From Methylopila sp. 73B (GTDB taxonomy: Bacteria > Pseudomonadota > Alphaproteobacteria > Rhizobiales > Methylopilaceae), in contig NZ_JAFV01000001.1 of the NCBI RefSeq assembly GCF_000526315.1, forward strand, positions 558,001 to 622,000: a stretch of DNA of 64,000 nt. The letters run 5' to 3'. Of the stretch, positions 1 to 7,870 are shown piece by piece. The notes below the pieces were generated by a model that saw only the letters and a list, made by a program, of their open reading frames with translations, had not been told where the DNA came from and searched no databases. A program made the translations under genes and the position numbers. The first letter of the stretch is position 1. Each line of letters starts with the position of its first letter.

Positions 1-140
1 CGGCTGCGGCGCCGCGGCTCGAAGGGCGCTCGGCCGAACGGGCGGCGGCGGCGCTCGCTTTGATCGCGACCCCGGCCGGCGCCGACCTCGTGGCGCTCGC
101 GGACCGGCGCGACCGCCTGCTCAAGCGCGCCACGGCCTGA
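1..140 (+). CDS. nagZ: C-terminal tail of a gene cut by the window edge, probably beta-N-acetylhexosaminidase NagZ
   Basis: An open frame runs from the left edge (codons from base 3) to a TGA at 138-140 and encodes about 45 residues rich in Ala, Arg and Leu. No catalytic motif lies in this tail. The nagZ assignment rests on position only: in many alphaproteobacteria nagZ sits directly upstream of scpA-scpB, and here the gap to scpA is about 20 bases. NagZ is a cytoplasmic glycosidase that removes N-acetylglucosamine from recycled muropeptides. The tail itself could belong to another protein. Confidence 0.45.
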   Translation, partial: AAAPRLEGRSAERAAAALALIATPAGADLVALADRRDRLLKRATA

Positions 141-161
141 CGCCGCCGGAGACCGAGATCC

Positions 162-983
162 ATGGCCGTTCCCGGCGTGGAAGGGCCTGACCCCGTGTTC
201 GAGGCCGACGAGCGGCCCGACGCGCCGCGCGCGGCCTTCGTGGTCGATCTCGACGGCTTCGAAGGCCCGCTCGATCTGCTGCTAGATCTCGCGCGCCGGC
301 AGAAGGTGGACCTCGCGCGCCTGTCGATCCTCGACCTCGCCGACCAGTATCTCGCCTTCGTGGAGGCGGCGCGCGCGGAGCGGCTCGATCTCGCGGCCGA
401 CTACCTCGTGATGGCGGCATGGCTCGCCTATCTGAAATCCCGGCTGCTGCTGCCCGAGCCGCCGGCGGACGACGACGAGCCCCCCGCGGAGATCGTCGCC
501 GCGGCGCTCGCCTTTCGCCTGCGACGCCTGGAGGCGATGCGCGCCGCGGGCGCGGCGCTGATCGACCGGCCCCTGCTCGGGCGCGACGTCTTCGTGCGGG
601 GCGAGGAGCCGAAGGAGCACGACGGGCGCCGCCCACAGTGGACCGCGGGCCTCTACGACCTGCTGTCAGCCTACGCCCGCCAGCGCGCCCGCACCTTCTC
701 CGCGCCTGTCACCATCGCGCGGCGGCCGCACTGGACGCTCGCGGAAGCCCGCGCCGCGCTGGAGCGCCTCGTCGGGCCCGCGGCCGACTGGGCGCGGCTC
801 GACGGCCTGCTGCTCGGCTTCATGACGCCGGAGCTGCGCGCTTCGGTGCTGGCGTCCGGCCTCGGCGCCTCGCTTGAGCTGGCGCGCGAGGGACGCATGG
901 ACCTCCGCCAGGAGCGCGCCTTCGGGCCGCTGTTCGTGCGCTCGGCCGCGCCGCTCGCGCCCACGCCTTCGGAACGGTCGTGA
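162..983 (+). CDS. scpA: Segregation and condensation protein A (kleisin of the Smc complex)
   Basis: 273-residue ScpA. The N-terminal half carries the family signature FEGPLDLLLDLARRQKVDL (about residues 33-51), which forms the helical bundle that contacts the Smc neck. The C-terminal part, ending in a stretch containing AFGPLFVR, is the winged-helix domain that binds the Smc cap. ScpA bridges the two Smc heads and recruits ScpB, helping to compact and segregate the chromosome. Its TGA overlaps the GTG start of scpB by four bases, so the two are translationally coupled, as expected for subunits of one complex. The ATG at 162 follows GAGACCGAGATCC, a modest ribosome site. Confidence 0.95.
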   Translation: MAVPGVEGPDPVFEADERPDAPRAAFVVDLDGFEGPLDLLLDLARRQKVDLARLSILDLADQYLAFVEAARAERLDLAADYLVMAAWLAYLKSRLLLPEPPADDDEPPAEIVAAALAFRLRRLEAMRAAGAALIDRPLLGRDVFVRGEEPKEHDGRRPQWTAGLYDLLSAYARQRARTFSAPVTIARRPHWTLAEARAALERLVGPAADWARLDGLLLGFMTPELRASVLASGLGASLELAREGRMDLRQERAFGPLFVRSAAPLAPTPSERS

Positions 984-1729
984 CCGAGCGCGACCCGCCC
1001 AGCCGCTTCGCGCCGAGGGGCGCGAACGAGCCGCCGCTGCCGCTCGAGGGATTCGGCGGCACGCTGAGCCCCGACGACGTCGCCCGCGCGCCGGAGCTGC
1101 ACCTGCGGATTCTCGAAGCCGTGCTGTTCGCGGCGCGGGCCCCGGTGGAGGAGTCGGCGCTCGCCGCGCGGCTGCCCGACGGCGCGGACGTTCGCGCGGC
1201 GCTGCGGGTGCTGGCCCACCGCTACGCCGGCCGCGGCGTGAACCTTAGGCGGATCGAGCGCGCCTGGGCCTTCCGCACCGCCCCGGATGTGGCGGCGTCG
1301 CTGTCGGAGGCGATCGCCGAGCCGAAGAAGCTCTCGCGCGCAGCGATCGAGACCCTCGCCATCATCGCCTACCACCAGCCGACCACGCGGGCCGAGATCG
1401 AGGAGATCCGCGGCGTCGCGACCTCCAAGGGCACGCTCGACGCGCTGCTGGAGGCCGGCTTCGTCCGCCTGCGCGGGCGCCGCCGCTCTCCCGGGCGGCC
1501 GGTCACCTTCGGCACGACGCCAGCCTTCCTCGACCATTTCGGCCTCGAACAGGTCTCGGACCTTCCCGGCCTTGACGAACTGAAGGCGGCGGGGCTTCTC
1601 GACGCCCGGCTCCCGCCGGGCCTCGCCATGCCGCAGCCGTCCGACGATCCGGGGCTTGCCCCGGACGAGGAGCCGCTGGGCGCGGACGATCCGTTCGCCG
1701 CGCTCGAGATCGGCGACGGGGAGGAGTGA
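980..1729 (+). CDS. scpB: Segregation and condensation protein B
   Basis: 249 residues beginning at a GTG that overlaps the scpA stop (GTGA). The core holds the two winged-helix domains of ScpB; the diagnostic stretch AIIAYHQPTTRAEIEEIRGV is about residues 122-141, and the second domain ends near TFGTTPAFLDHFGL. ScpB dimers bind ScpA and complete the Smc-ScpAB condensin. The acidic, low-complexity C-terminus (from about residue 215) is outside the conserved fold. The gene ends in another four-base GTGA overlap with an ABC ATPase gene, an unusual partner for condensin. Confidence 0.95.
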   Translation: MTERDPPSRFAPRGANEPPLPLEGFGGTLSPDDVARAPELHLRILEAVLFAARAPVEESALAARLPDGADVRAALRVLAHRYAGRGVNLRRIERAWAFRTAPDVAASLSEAIAEPKKLSRAAIETLAIIAYHQPTTRAEIEEIRGVATSKGTLDALLEAGFVRLRGRRRSPGRPVTFGTTPAFLDHFGLEQVSDLPGLDELKAAGLLDARLPPGLAMPQPSDDPGLAPDEEPLGADDPFAALEIGDGEE

Positions 1730-2883
1730 CGGATGCAGACCCCAAACGACCGAGTGGCGGCGACCGACCGGCGGCGACCGGCGCCGGGCCGCCGATGAAC
1801 GCCGCCGCGTCCGCCGCGCGTCCCCTCGTTCCCCGCGCCGACCCCGCAGCCCTCGCCTTCGACGACGTGTCCCACGCCTATGGCCGCACCGTCGCGGTCG
1901 ACCACGTGTCGCTCGAGGTGCGCCCCGGCGCCGTGGTGGCCCTGCTGGGGGAATCCGGCTGCGGCAAGACCACGCTGCTGCGCATTGCGGCGGGGGTCGA
2001 GCGGCCGGGCGGCGGCGTGGTGCGGCTGGACGGGCGCGCGGTCTCGGCCGGCCCGGACTACCTGCCGCCGGAAAGGCGGGGCGTCGGCCTGATGTTCCAG
2101 GACTACGCCCTGTTTCCGCACATGACCGTGCTCGCAAACGTGCTGTTCGGGCTCAAGGCCCTGCCGCGCGCCGAAGCCGACGCCCGGGCGAGGGCGGCGC
2201 TCGCCCGCGTCGGGATGTCGGCCCACGTTGGTCGGTATCCCACCGAGCTGTCCGGCGGGCAGCAGCAGCGCGTGGCGCTTGCCCGCGCCATCGCCCCGCG
2301 GCCGCGCGTGCTGCTGATGGACGAGCCGTTCTCCGGCCTCGACAAGCGCCTGCGCGACGCGGTGCGCGACGAGACCGTCGCCGTGCTGCGCGAGACCGGC
2401 GCGACGGCGGTGATCGTCACCCACGATCCGGAAGAGGCGATGCGCATGGCCGACGAGATCGTGCTGATGCGGGGAGGGCGCGTGGCGCAGGCCGGCGCCC
2501 CCGAGGCGCTCTACCGGGCTCCAGTCGATCTCTTCGTCGCGCGCTTCTTCTCGGAGCTCAACGAACTGCCCGCGGTTGTGCGGGCCGGCCGCGCGGACTG
2601 CACGCTAGGCGACCTGCCGGCGGCCGGCGTGCCGGACGGCGCGGCGGTGGTCGCGGTGCGGCCGCAGGGTCTGCGCATCGGCGCGCGGGGCACGGGGGCG
2701 GCTGCGCGAATCGTCGCGCGCCGGTTCCTGGGCGAAGCCGAGCAGATCGAGCTCTTAGTCGATGGTCTAACGTCTCCGCTCAGGGCCCGAGTGCGGCCCG
2801 GCGGAGACGCATCCCCCGGGACTGACGTCGCCGTGACGTTGGACGCATCGGAAACCCTTGTGTTCGCGGCGGGCGGCGCCTAG
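1726..2883 (+). CDS. ABC transporter ATP-binding protein, FbpC/PotA-like, without permease neighbours
   Basis: 385 residues if read from the GTG at 1726 that overlaps the scpB stop; an in-frame ATG at 1795 would give 362 and is an equally good start, since the first 40 residues are not conserved-looking. Walker A is GESGCGKT (about residues 75-82), followed by a Q-loop (MFQDYALFPHMTV), the signature LSGGQQQR, Walker B LLMDEPFSGLD and the H-loop VIVTHD. The C-terminal 110 residues look like the TOBE-type regulatory region of the iron(III)/spermidine/sulfate importer group. No permease or binding protein lies nearby, so the substrate is unknown. Confidence 0.85.
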   Translation: MTDADPKRPSGGDRPAATGAGPPMNAAASAARPLVPRADPAALAFDDVSHAYGRTVAVDHVSLEVRPGAVVALLGESGCGKTTLLRIAAGVERPGGGVVRLDGRAVSAGPDYLPPERRGVGLMFQDYALFPHMTVLANVLFGLKALPRAEADARARAALARVGMSAHVGRYPTELSGGQQQRVALARAIAPRPRVLLMDEPFSGLDKRLRDAVRDETVAVLRETGATAVIVTHDPEEAMRMADEIVLMRGGRVAQAGAPEALYRAPVDLFVARFFSELNELPAVVRAGRADCTLGDLPAAGVPDGAAVVAVRPQGLRIGARGTGAAARIVARRFLGEAEQIELLVDGLTSPLRARVRPGGDASPGTDVAVTLDASETLVFAAGGA

Positions 2884-2964
2884 TTTCCGGAACACGACAG
2901 GCGGCGCGCCGCCGGACGCTCGCGCGCGGGCGAGGTCCTGACTGCCGCTTCGAAAGGGAATGTC

Positions 2965-3204
2965 ATGAGTCTCACGCATTGGTTGGTCGTCGCCGTGCTG
3001 GTGATGCTGCTGTTCGGCCGCGGCAAGATTTCCGAGCTCATGGGCGACATGGCCAAGGGCATCAAGAGCTTCAAGAAGGGCCTCGCCGAGGACGACGACG
3101 TCGCCGAGGGCATGTCCCAGAGCCGGCCGGCGCAGCCGATCGAGCACCGCGCCGACGCGCAGGTCCGCCCCGGCGTCGGCAGCGTCGACGGCAGCAAGTC
3201 CTGA
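2965..3204 (+). CDS. tatA: Sec-independent protein translocase subunit TatA
   Basis: 79 residues. A single N-terminal membrane helix (about residues 5-18) is followed by the [18 protein letters not shown] stretch, the family's hinge and amphipathic helix. The C-terminus is short, polar and variable. TatA oligomerises to form the path for folded proteins at the inner membrane. A good Shine-Dalgarno-like GAAAGGGA precedes the ATG. The gene heads a tatA-tatB-tatC run. Two binding proteins encoded later in the window carry twin-arginine signals and are likely clients. Confidence 0.96.
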   Translation: MSLTHWLVVAVLVMLLFGRGKISELMGDMAKGIKSFKKGLAEDDDVAEGMSQSRPAQPIEHRADAQVRPGVGSVDGSKS

Positions 3205-3309
3205 CGTCCGAGTGCTGACGTTCAAGTCCTGACGTCGAGGTCTCCTGCGGCGGGCGTCGTCCCGCTGCGCGGCGCCTCGGCTGAGCGCCCCTGACGGGGG
3301 CTGAGCCTC

Positions 3310-3885
3310 ATGTTCGACATCGCCTGGTCTGAGTTTCTGGTCGTCGCGGTCGTGGCGCTTGTCGTCGTGGGCCCGAAGGACCTTCCTGCGCTGCTGCGCA
3401 ACGTCGGGCGCATGGTTGCGACCGTCCGGCGCATGGCCGGCGAGTTCCAGACCCAGTTCAACGACGCCATGCGCGAAGCCGAGCTGGACGACCTCAAGCG
3501 CGAGGTGACCGGCCTGAAGGACATCGCGTCCAAGGCCGCGTCCTCGCCCAACCCGTTCCAGATCGCCCGCGACGAGATCCGCAAGGCGGTCGACTCCAAA
3601 CCGGCCGCGCCCTCGGCGCTGGCGGGCGAGGCGGCGGCGTCCTCCCTGGTCGACGACCAGCCGATCCCCTCCGCGCTCGCGCCGTCCCCGACCACGGACG
3701 ACGCCGAGGCCGAGCCGGACGTCGTCGCGTCCGGCATGTCGGGGATCGAGACCCCCGCCGCGCCGAACGGCGCTACGCCCCACGTCGCAGGACCCATGGA
3801 CGCCGGATCCATGGACGCCGAGCCCGCTCACGCGCCGTCCCCCGTGCCCGCCGAACCTCCTCATTCTTCGAGCGCCGCTTCGTGA
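3310..3885 (+). CDS. tatB: Sec-independent protein translocase subunit TatB
   Basis: 191 residues. The N-terminus MFDIAWSEFLVVAVVALVVV forms the membrane helix, followed by VGPKDLPALLRNVGRM, the hallmark of TatB, and a long amphipathic helix to about residue 85. The remaining 100 residues are rich in Ala, Pro and acidic residues and probably disordered, as is common in alphaproteobacterial TatB. TatB with TatC forms the receptor for twin-arginine signal peptides. Its stop overlaps the tatC GTG by four bases. Confidence 0.95.
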   Translation: MFDIAWSEFLVVAVVALVVVGPKDLPALLRNVGRMVATVRRMAGEFQTQFNDAMREAELDDLKREVTGLKDIASKAASSPNPFQIARDEIRKAVDSKPAAPSALAGEAAASSLVDDQPIPSALAPSPTTDDAEAEPDVVASGMSGIETPAAPNGATPHVAGPMDAGSMDAEPAHAPSPVPAEPPHSSSAAS

Positions 3886-4673
3886 GCCAAGCCGACATCG
3901 ACTCCACCAAGGCGCCGCTGATCGAGCACCTGATCGAGCTGCGTTCGCGGCTCATCCGCTCGATCCTCGCCTTCGCGATCGCCTTCGGCCTCTGCTTCGC
4001 CGTCGCCGGGCACATCTTCAACCTGCTGCTCGTGCCCTACGAGATCGCCGCCGGCTCGGCCGAGGCGATCCGGCTGCAGTACACGGCGCCGCAGGAGTAC
4101 TTCATCACGCAGATCAAGCTCGCCATGTTCGGCGCGGGCTTCATCTCGTTTCCGATCGTCGCGAACCAGATCTACAAGTTCGTGGCGCCCGGCCTCTACA
4201 AGAACGAGCGCTCCGCCTTCCTGCCGTATCTGGTGGCGACGCCGGTGCTGTTCCTGATGGGCGCGGCCTTCGTCTATTTCGCCGCGATGCCGCTCGCGAT
4301 GCGGTTCTTCCTGTCGATGCAGCAGGCGGGCGGCGACGGCCACGCCTCGATCGAACTGATCGCCCGCACCAGCGAGTACCTCTCGCTGGTCATGACGCTG
4401 ATCTTCGCCTTCGGCATCTGCTTCCAGACGCCGGTGATCCTGACGCTGCTCGCCCGCGCCGGCTTCATCGACTCGCAGTGGCTGAAGGACAAGCGGCGCT
4501 ACGCCATCGTGGTGGTGTTCGCGATCGCCGCGGTCCTGACGCCGCCCGACGTCATCAGCCAGGTCGCGCTTGCCGTGCCGACGATCCTTTTGTACGAGGC
4601 CTCGATCGTCGTCGTGAAAATGGTCGAGAAGAAGCGCGCGGAGGCCGAGAAGGCCGAAGGTTCGCCGGACTAG
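3882..4673 (+). CDS. tatC: Sec-independent protein translocase subunit TatC
   Basis: 263 residues starting at a GTG that overlaps the tatB stop (GTGA). The N-terminal cytosolic segment has the conserved LIEHLIELRSRL (about residues 12-23), part of the site that reads the twin-arginine motif. Six hydrophobic helices follow, with QEYFITQIKLAMFGAGF and APGLYKNER as further family landmarks. The C-terminal tail is charged (KKRAEAEKAE). TatC is the signal-peptide receptor of the Tat translocase. Confidence 0.96.
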   Translation: MSQADIDSTKAPLIEHLIELRSRLIRSILAFAIAFGLCFAVAGHIFNLLLVPYEIAAGSAEAIRLQYTAPQEYFITQIKLAMFGAGFISFPIVANQIYKFVAPGLYKNERSAFLPYLVATPVLFLMGAAFVYFAAMPLAMRFFLSMQQAGGDGHASIELIARTSEYLSLVMTLIFAFGICFQTPVILTLLARAGFIDSQWLKDKRRYAIVVVFAIAAVLTPPDVISQVALAVPTILLYEASIVVVKMVEKKRAEAEKAEGSPD

Positions 4674-4746
4674 GCCGGGGGCGTTCTCGCCTCCGACGCG
4701 ACGACGCCGGTTGGTTGAGATTTCAAACCCTTAGGTCCGTTTCTCC

Positions 4747-6024
4747 ATGCACGACATCCGCCTGATCCGCGACGATCCCGAGAGCTTCGACCGGGGGCTC
4801 GCGCGGCGCGGGCTGACGCCTCTGAGCGGCCGGCTCGTCGCGCTCGACGAACGCCGGCGCGAGGTCATCGGCCGCCTGCAGGCGATCCAGGAGCGCCGCA
4901 ACGCCGCCTCCAAGGAGGTCGGCCAGGCCAAGGCCCAGAAGGACGAGGCCCGCGCCGCCGCCCTGATCGAGGAGGTGGCGAAGCTCAAGCTCGACGCGCC
5001 AGCGGCGGAGGCCGAGCAGAAGGCGATAGAGCAGGAGCTCGAGGCGACGCTCGCCGAGATCCCGAACATCCCGCTGGACGAGGTGCCCGATGGTCCGGAC
5101 GAGAGCGCGAACGTCGAGCGCCACCGGGTCGGGACCCCGCGCGAGATCCCCGACGCCAAGGCGCACTACGACCTCGGCGAGGCGCTCGGCCTGATCGACT
5201 TCGAAGCCGCCTCGCGCATGTCCGGCGCGCGCTTCGCGGTGCTCAAAGGTCAGGTGGCGCGGCTCGAGCGGGCGCTGATGTCGTTCATGCTCGACCTGCA
5301 CACGACCGAGCACGGCTACACCGAGATCGCGCCGCCGCTGCTGGTGCGCGACGAGGCGATGTTCGGCACCGCGCAGCTGCCGAAGTTCGCCGACGACCAG
5401 TTCCGGACGAGCTTCGATTTCTGGCTGATCCCGACCGCCGAGGTCTCGCTCACGAACCTCGTGCGCGAGCAGATCCTGTCGGAGGAGGAGCTGCCGCTGC
5501 GCGTGACCGCCGGCACGCCTTGTTTCCGCGCGGAAGCGGGCGCCGCGGGCCGCGACACGCGCGGGCTGATCCGCCAGCACCAGTTCAGCAAGGTTGAGCT
5601 GGTCTCGGTCACGACGCCGGAGAAGAGCCTCGAGGAGCACGAGCGCATGCTCGCCTGCGCCGAGCAGGTGCTGAAGCGTCTGGAGCTCCCGTTCCGCACC
5701 ATCACGCTCTGCACCGGCGACATGGGCTTCGCCTCGCGCAAGACCTACGACATCGAGGTCTGGCTGCCGGCGCAGAAGACCTACCGCGAGATTTCGAGCT
5801 GCTCGGTCTGCGGCGATTTTCAGGCGCGGCGCATGAACGCGCGCTACCGACCGGCGGACGCCAAGGGCCCGCGCTTCGTCCACACGCTGAACGGCTCCGG
5901 CGTTGCGGTCGGCCGCGCGCTGGTCGCGGTGCTGGAGAACTACCAGCAGGCGGACGGCTCGATCGCCGTCCCCGCCGCGCTGAAGCCCTATATGGGCGGG
6001 CTGACGACGATCGGGCGGGCGTGA
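4747..6024 (+). CDS. serS: Seryl-tRNA synthetase
   Basis: 425 residues, the normal length for a bacterial class II SerRS. Residues 1-110 form the long coiled-coil arm that holds the tRNA(Ser) variable loop (many Lys, Glu, Arg, Ala heptads). The catalytic domain contains motif 2 ([20 protein letters not shown], about residues 260-279) and motif 3 ([19 protein letters not shown], about residues 383-401). The enzyme charges tRNA(Ser) and also serves tRNA(Sec) where present. The tatC-serS-surE order is common in Rhizobiales. The start [12 protein letters not shown] is the usual SerRS N-terminus. Confidence 0.97.
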   Translation: MHDIRLIRDDPESFDRGLARRGLTPLSGRLVALDERRREVIGRLQAIQERRNAASKEVGQAKAQKDEARAAALIEEVAKLKLDAPAAEAEQKAIEQELEATLAEIPNIPLDEVPDGPDESANVERHRVGTPREIPDAKAHYDLGEALGLIDFEAASRMSGARFAVLKGQVARLERALMSFMLDLHTTEHGYTEIAPPLLVRDEAMFGTAQLPKFADDQFRTSFDFWLIPTAEVSLTNLVREQILSEEELPLRVTAGTPCFRAEAGAAGRDTRGLIRQHQFSKVELVSVTTPEKSLEEHERMLACAEQVLKRLELPFRTITLCTGDMGFASRKTYDIEVWLPAQKTYREISSCSVCGDFQARRMNARYRPADAKGPRFVHTLNGSGVAVGRALVAVLENYQQADGSIAVPAALKPYMGGLTTIGRA

Positions 6025-6067
6025 GGACGCTCGCCGAAGCACGCACCGACCGGAGAGCCGCCTGCGC

Positions 6068-6835
6068 ATGAGAATTCTCCTCACCAACGACGACGGCGTC
6101 CACGCCGAAGGCCTCGAAGCGCTGGAGCAGATCGCGCTGCAGCTGTCGGACGACGTCTGGGTGGTCGCGCCCGAGACCGACCAGTCCGGCGCCTCGCACT
6201 CGATCTCGCTGAGCGATCCGCTCAGGCTGCGCCAGATCGGCGAGAAGCGCTTCGCCGTGCGCGGAACGCCGAGCGACTGCGTGATCATGGGCGTGCGCCA
6301 CGTGCTCTACGACGCGCGGCCGGACCTGATCCTGTCGGGCGTCAACCGCGGCCAGAACGTCGCCGAGGACGTCACCTATTCCGGCACCATCGCCGGCGCC
6401 ATCGAGGGCACGCTGCTCGGCGTGCCGTCGATCGCGCTGTCGCAGAACTACGACCGCACGCGCGACCTCGAGGACATGTACGCCTCCGCGCGGGTCCACG
6501 GCGCCGAGGTCGTCCGCCGCGTCATCAAGGCGGGCTTCGCCCCCGACCGGCTGGTCAACGTGAACTTTCCCGGCTGCGCGCCGGAGGAGGTCGAGGGCGT
6601 CGCCGTCTCGTCCCAGGGCAAGCGTAACCAGGAGCTTCTGCGGATCGAGCAGCGTGAGGACGGGCGCGGGCAGCCCTATTTCTGGATCGCGTTCGGCCGG
6701 GCTCCGGTGGAGGCCGGGGAGGGCACGGACCTCGCCGCGATCCGAGACCGCAAGATCTCGGTGACTCCGCTGAAGATCGACCTGACCGACCACGACACCT
6801 TCGACGGCCTGCGCGCCGCCTTCGCCGACGCCTGA
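6068..6835 (+). CDS. surE: 5'/3'-nucleotidase SurE
   Basis: 255 residues. The start [15 protein letters not shown] supplies the Asp8-Asp9 metal pair; [11 protein letters not shown] and SGVNRGQN supply the Ser and Asn ligands of the SurE metal site. SurE dephosphorylates nucleoside 5'- and 3'-monophosphates and is linked to survival under stress. It lies seven bases upstream of pcm, matching the classic surE-pcm-nlpD order also known from Escherichia coli. Confidence 0.96.
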   Translation: MRILLTNDDGVHAEGLEALEQIALQLSDDVWVVAPETDQSGASHSISLSDPLRLRQIGEKRFAVRGTPSDCVIMGVRHVLYDARPDLILSGVNRGQNVAEDVTYSGTIAGAIEGTLLGVPSIALSQNYDRTRDLEDMYASARVHGAEVVRRVIKAGFAPDRLVNVNFPGCAPEEVEGVAVSSQGKRNQELLRIEQREDGRGQPYFWIAFGRAPVEAGEGTDLAAIRDRKISVTPLKIDLTDHDTFDGLRAAFADA

Positions 6836-6842
6836 GGGCCCG

Positions 6843-7505
6843 ATGACCGAGGGGCGCGACGAGGCCGAACGCACCCGCCGCGCCGAGCTCGTGCTCAAGC
6901 TGCGCTCGCGCGGCGTCCGCGACATGCGCCTCCTGCGCGCGATCGAAATGATCCCGCGGACGCTGTTCGTGCGCGCCGAGCACGCCGAGGTCGCCTACGC
7001 CGACCGTGCCCTCCCGATCGCCTGCGGGCAGACGCTCGAATCGCCGTTCCAGATCGCCGCGACGACGGAGGCGCTGGGCGTCGGGGAAGCCGACGTCGTG
7101 CTCGAGGTCGGCTGCGGCACAGGCTACCAGACGGCGATCCTCGCCAGCCTCGCGAGCCGCGTCGTCGCGATCGACCGCTGGCGCGGGCTCGTCGAGGCGG
7201 CGGAGAAACGCCTCGAGCGGCTTGGGGGCGCGGCGAACGTGGCCTTCGTCGCCGCCGACGGCCTTCAGGGCCGCGCGCCCGAGGCGCCGTTCGACCGCAT
7301 CCTGATCTCCGGCGCGGTGCTCGCGCCGCCGTCGGCGCTGCTCAACCAGCTGAAGCCCGGCGGCGTGATGCTCGCGCCGATCGGGCAGGGCGCGCGCCTG
7401 CGTCTCACGCGCTTCCGCAAGGGCGCGAACGGCGACGTCGATGACAGCCTCATCGGCTTCGTCCGCGCGGCCCCCATGACGCCGGGGCGAGCTGCCGCTC
7501 TCTGA
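6843..7505 (+). CDS. pcm: Protein-L-isoaspartate O-methyltransferase
   Basis: 220 residues. A Rossmann methyltransferase with SAM motif I VLEVGCGTGYQTAILA (about residues 86-101) and the upstream PCMT landmark CGQTLESPFQIA. The enzyme methylates isoaspartyl residues formed by protein ageing and starts their repair. It is probably cotranscribed with surE, from which it is separated by seven bases. A large palindromic repeat follows the stop. Confidence 0.93.
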   Translation: MTEGRDEAERTRRAELVLKLRSRGVRDMRLLRAIEMIPRTLFVRAEHAEVAYADRALPIACGQTLESPFQIAATTEALGVGEADVVLEVGCGTGYQTAILASLASRVVAIDRWRGLVEAAEKRLERLGGAANVAFVAADGLQGRAPEAPFDRILISGAVLAPPSALLNQLKPGGVMLAPIGQGARLRLTRFRKGANGDVDDSLIGFVRAAPMTPGRAAAL

Positions 7506-7870
7506 GGGCGATCCGCCAGCTCGGGCGAAACCGGCGCGCGTTCTTCCCTTCTCCCCTTGCGGGAGAAGGTGGCGCGAAGCGCCGGATGAGGGGTCGTCTG
7601 GGGCATCCTGAACATCGACGAGGGCGGCCCAGACGACCCCTCACCCCTAACCCTCTCCCGCAGGCGGAGAGGGGGGCCGCGACGGCGCGCTTTGATCGGC
7701 ATCGCCGAACCTCGCGTCGCCGCCCGCCCGCCACCCGCCCGCCGCCGCTCGCCCCTTCGTGAAAAGACTTGCGGCGCCTTCGTGGCTTTTCGCCTCGAAG
7801 CTAACCGTATGTTTACCTCAACGCCTCTTTACTACGTTCATGTTGGTCGAAGTCGTTGCGAGTGTCCCAC
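7506..7870. other. Intergenic stretch between pcm and nlpD, mostly one palindromic repeat
   Basis: 365 bases with no credible gene. Bases 7546-7674 are an inverted repeat listed separately. The remaining part (about 7740-7870) is less GC-rich near 7800-7850 and probably contains the nlpD promoter; a weak candidate is TTTACC at 7812 with TACGTT at 7833, but the 15-base spacing is short. Confidence 0.5.
7546..7674. repeat. Palindromic intergenic repeat (CTTCTCCCC...GGGGTCGTCTGGG type)
   Basis: An interrupted inverted repeat. A small outer hairpin CTTCTCCCC/GGGAGAAGG lies at 7549-7570. A long-range pair follows: GAGGGGTCGTCTGGG (from about 7588) matches CCCAGACGACCCCTC (from about 7628). A further CCCTCTCCCGCAGGCGGAGAGGGG hairpin closes it at 7651-7674. 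It has no coding capacity. Such elements are typical of dispersed intergenic palindromes in Rhizobiales. This is the only copy of its type that I saw here. Confidence 0.8.
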
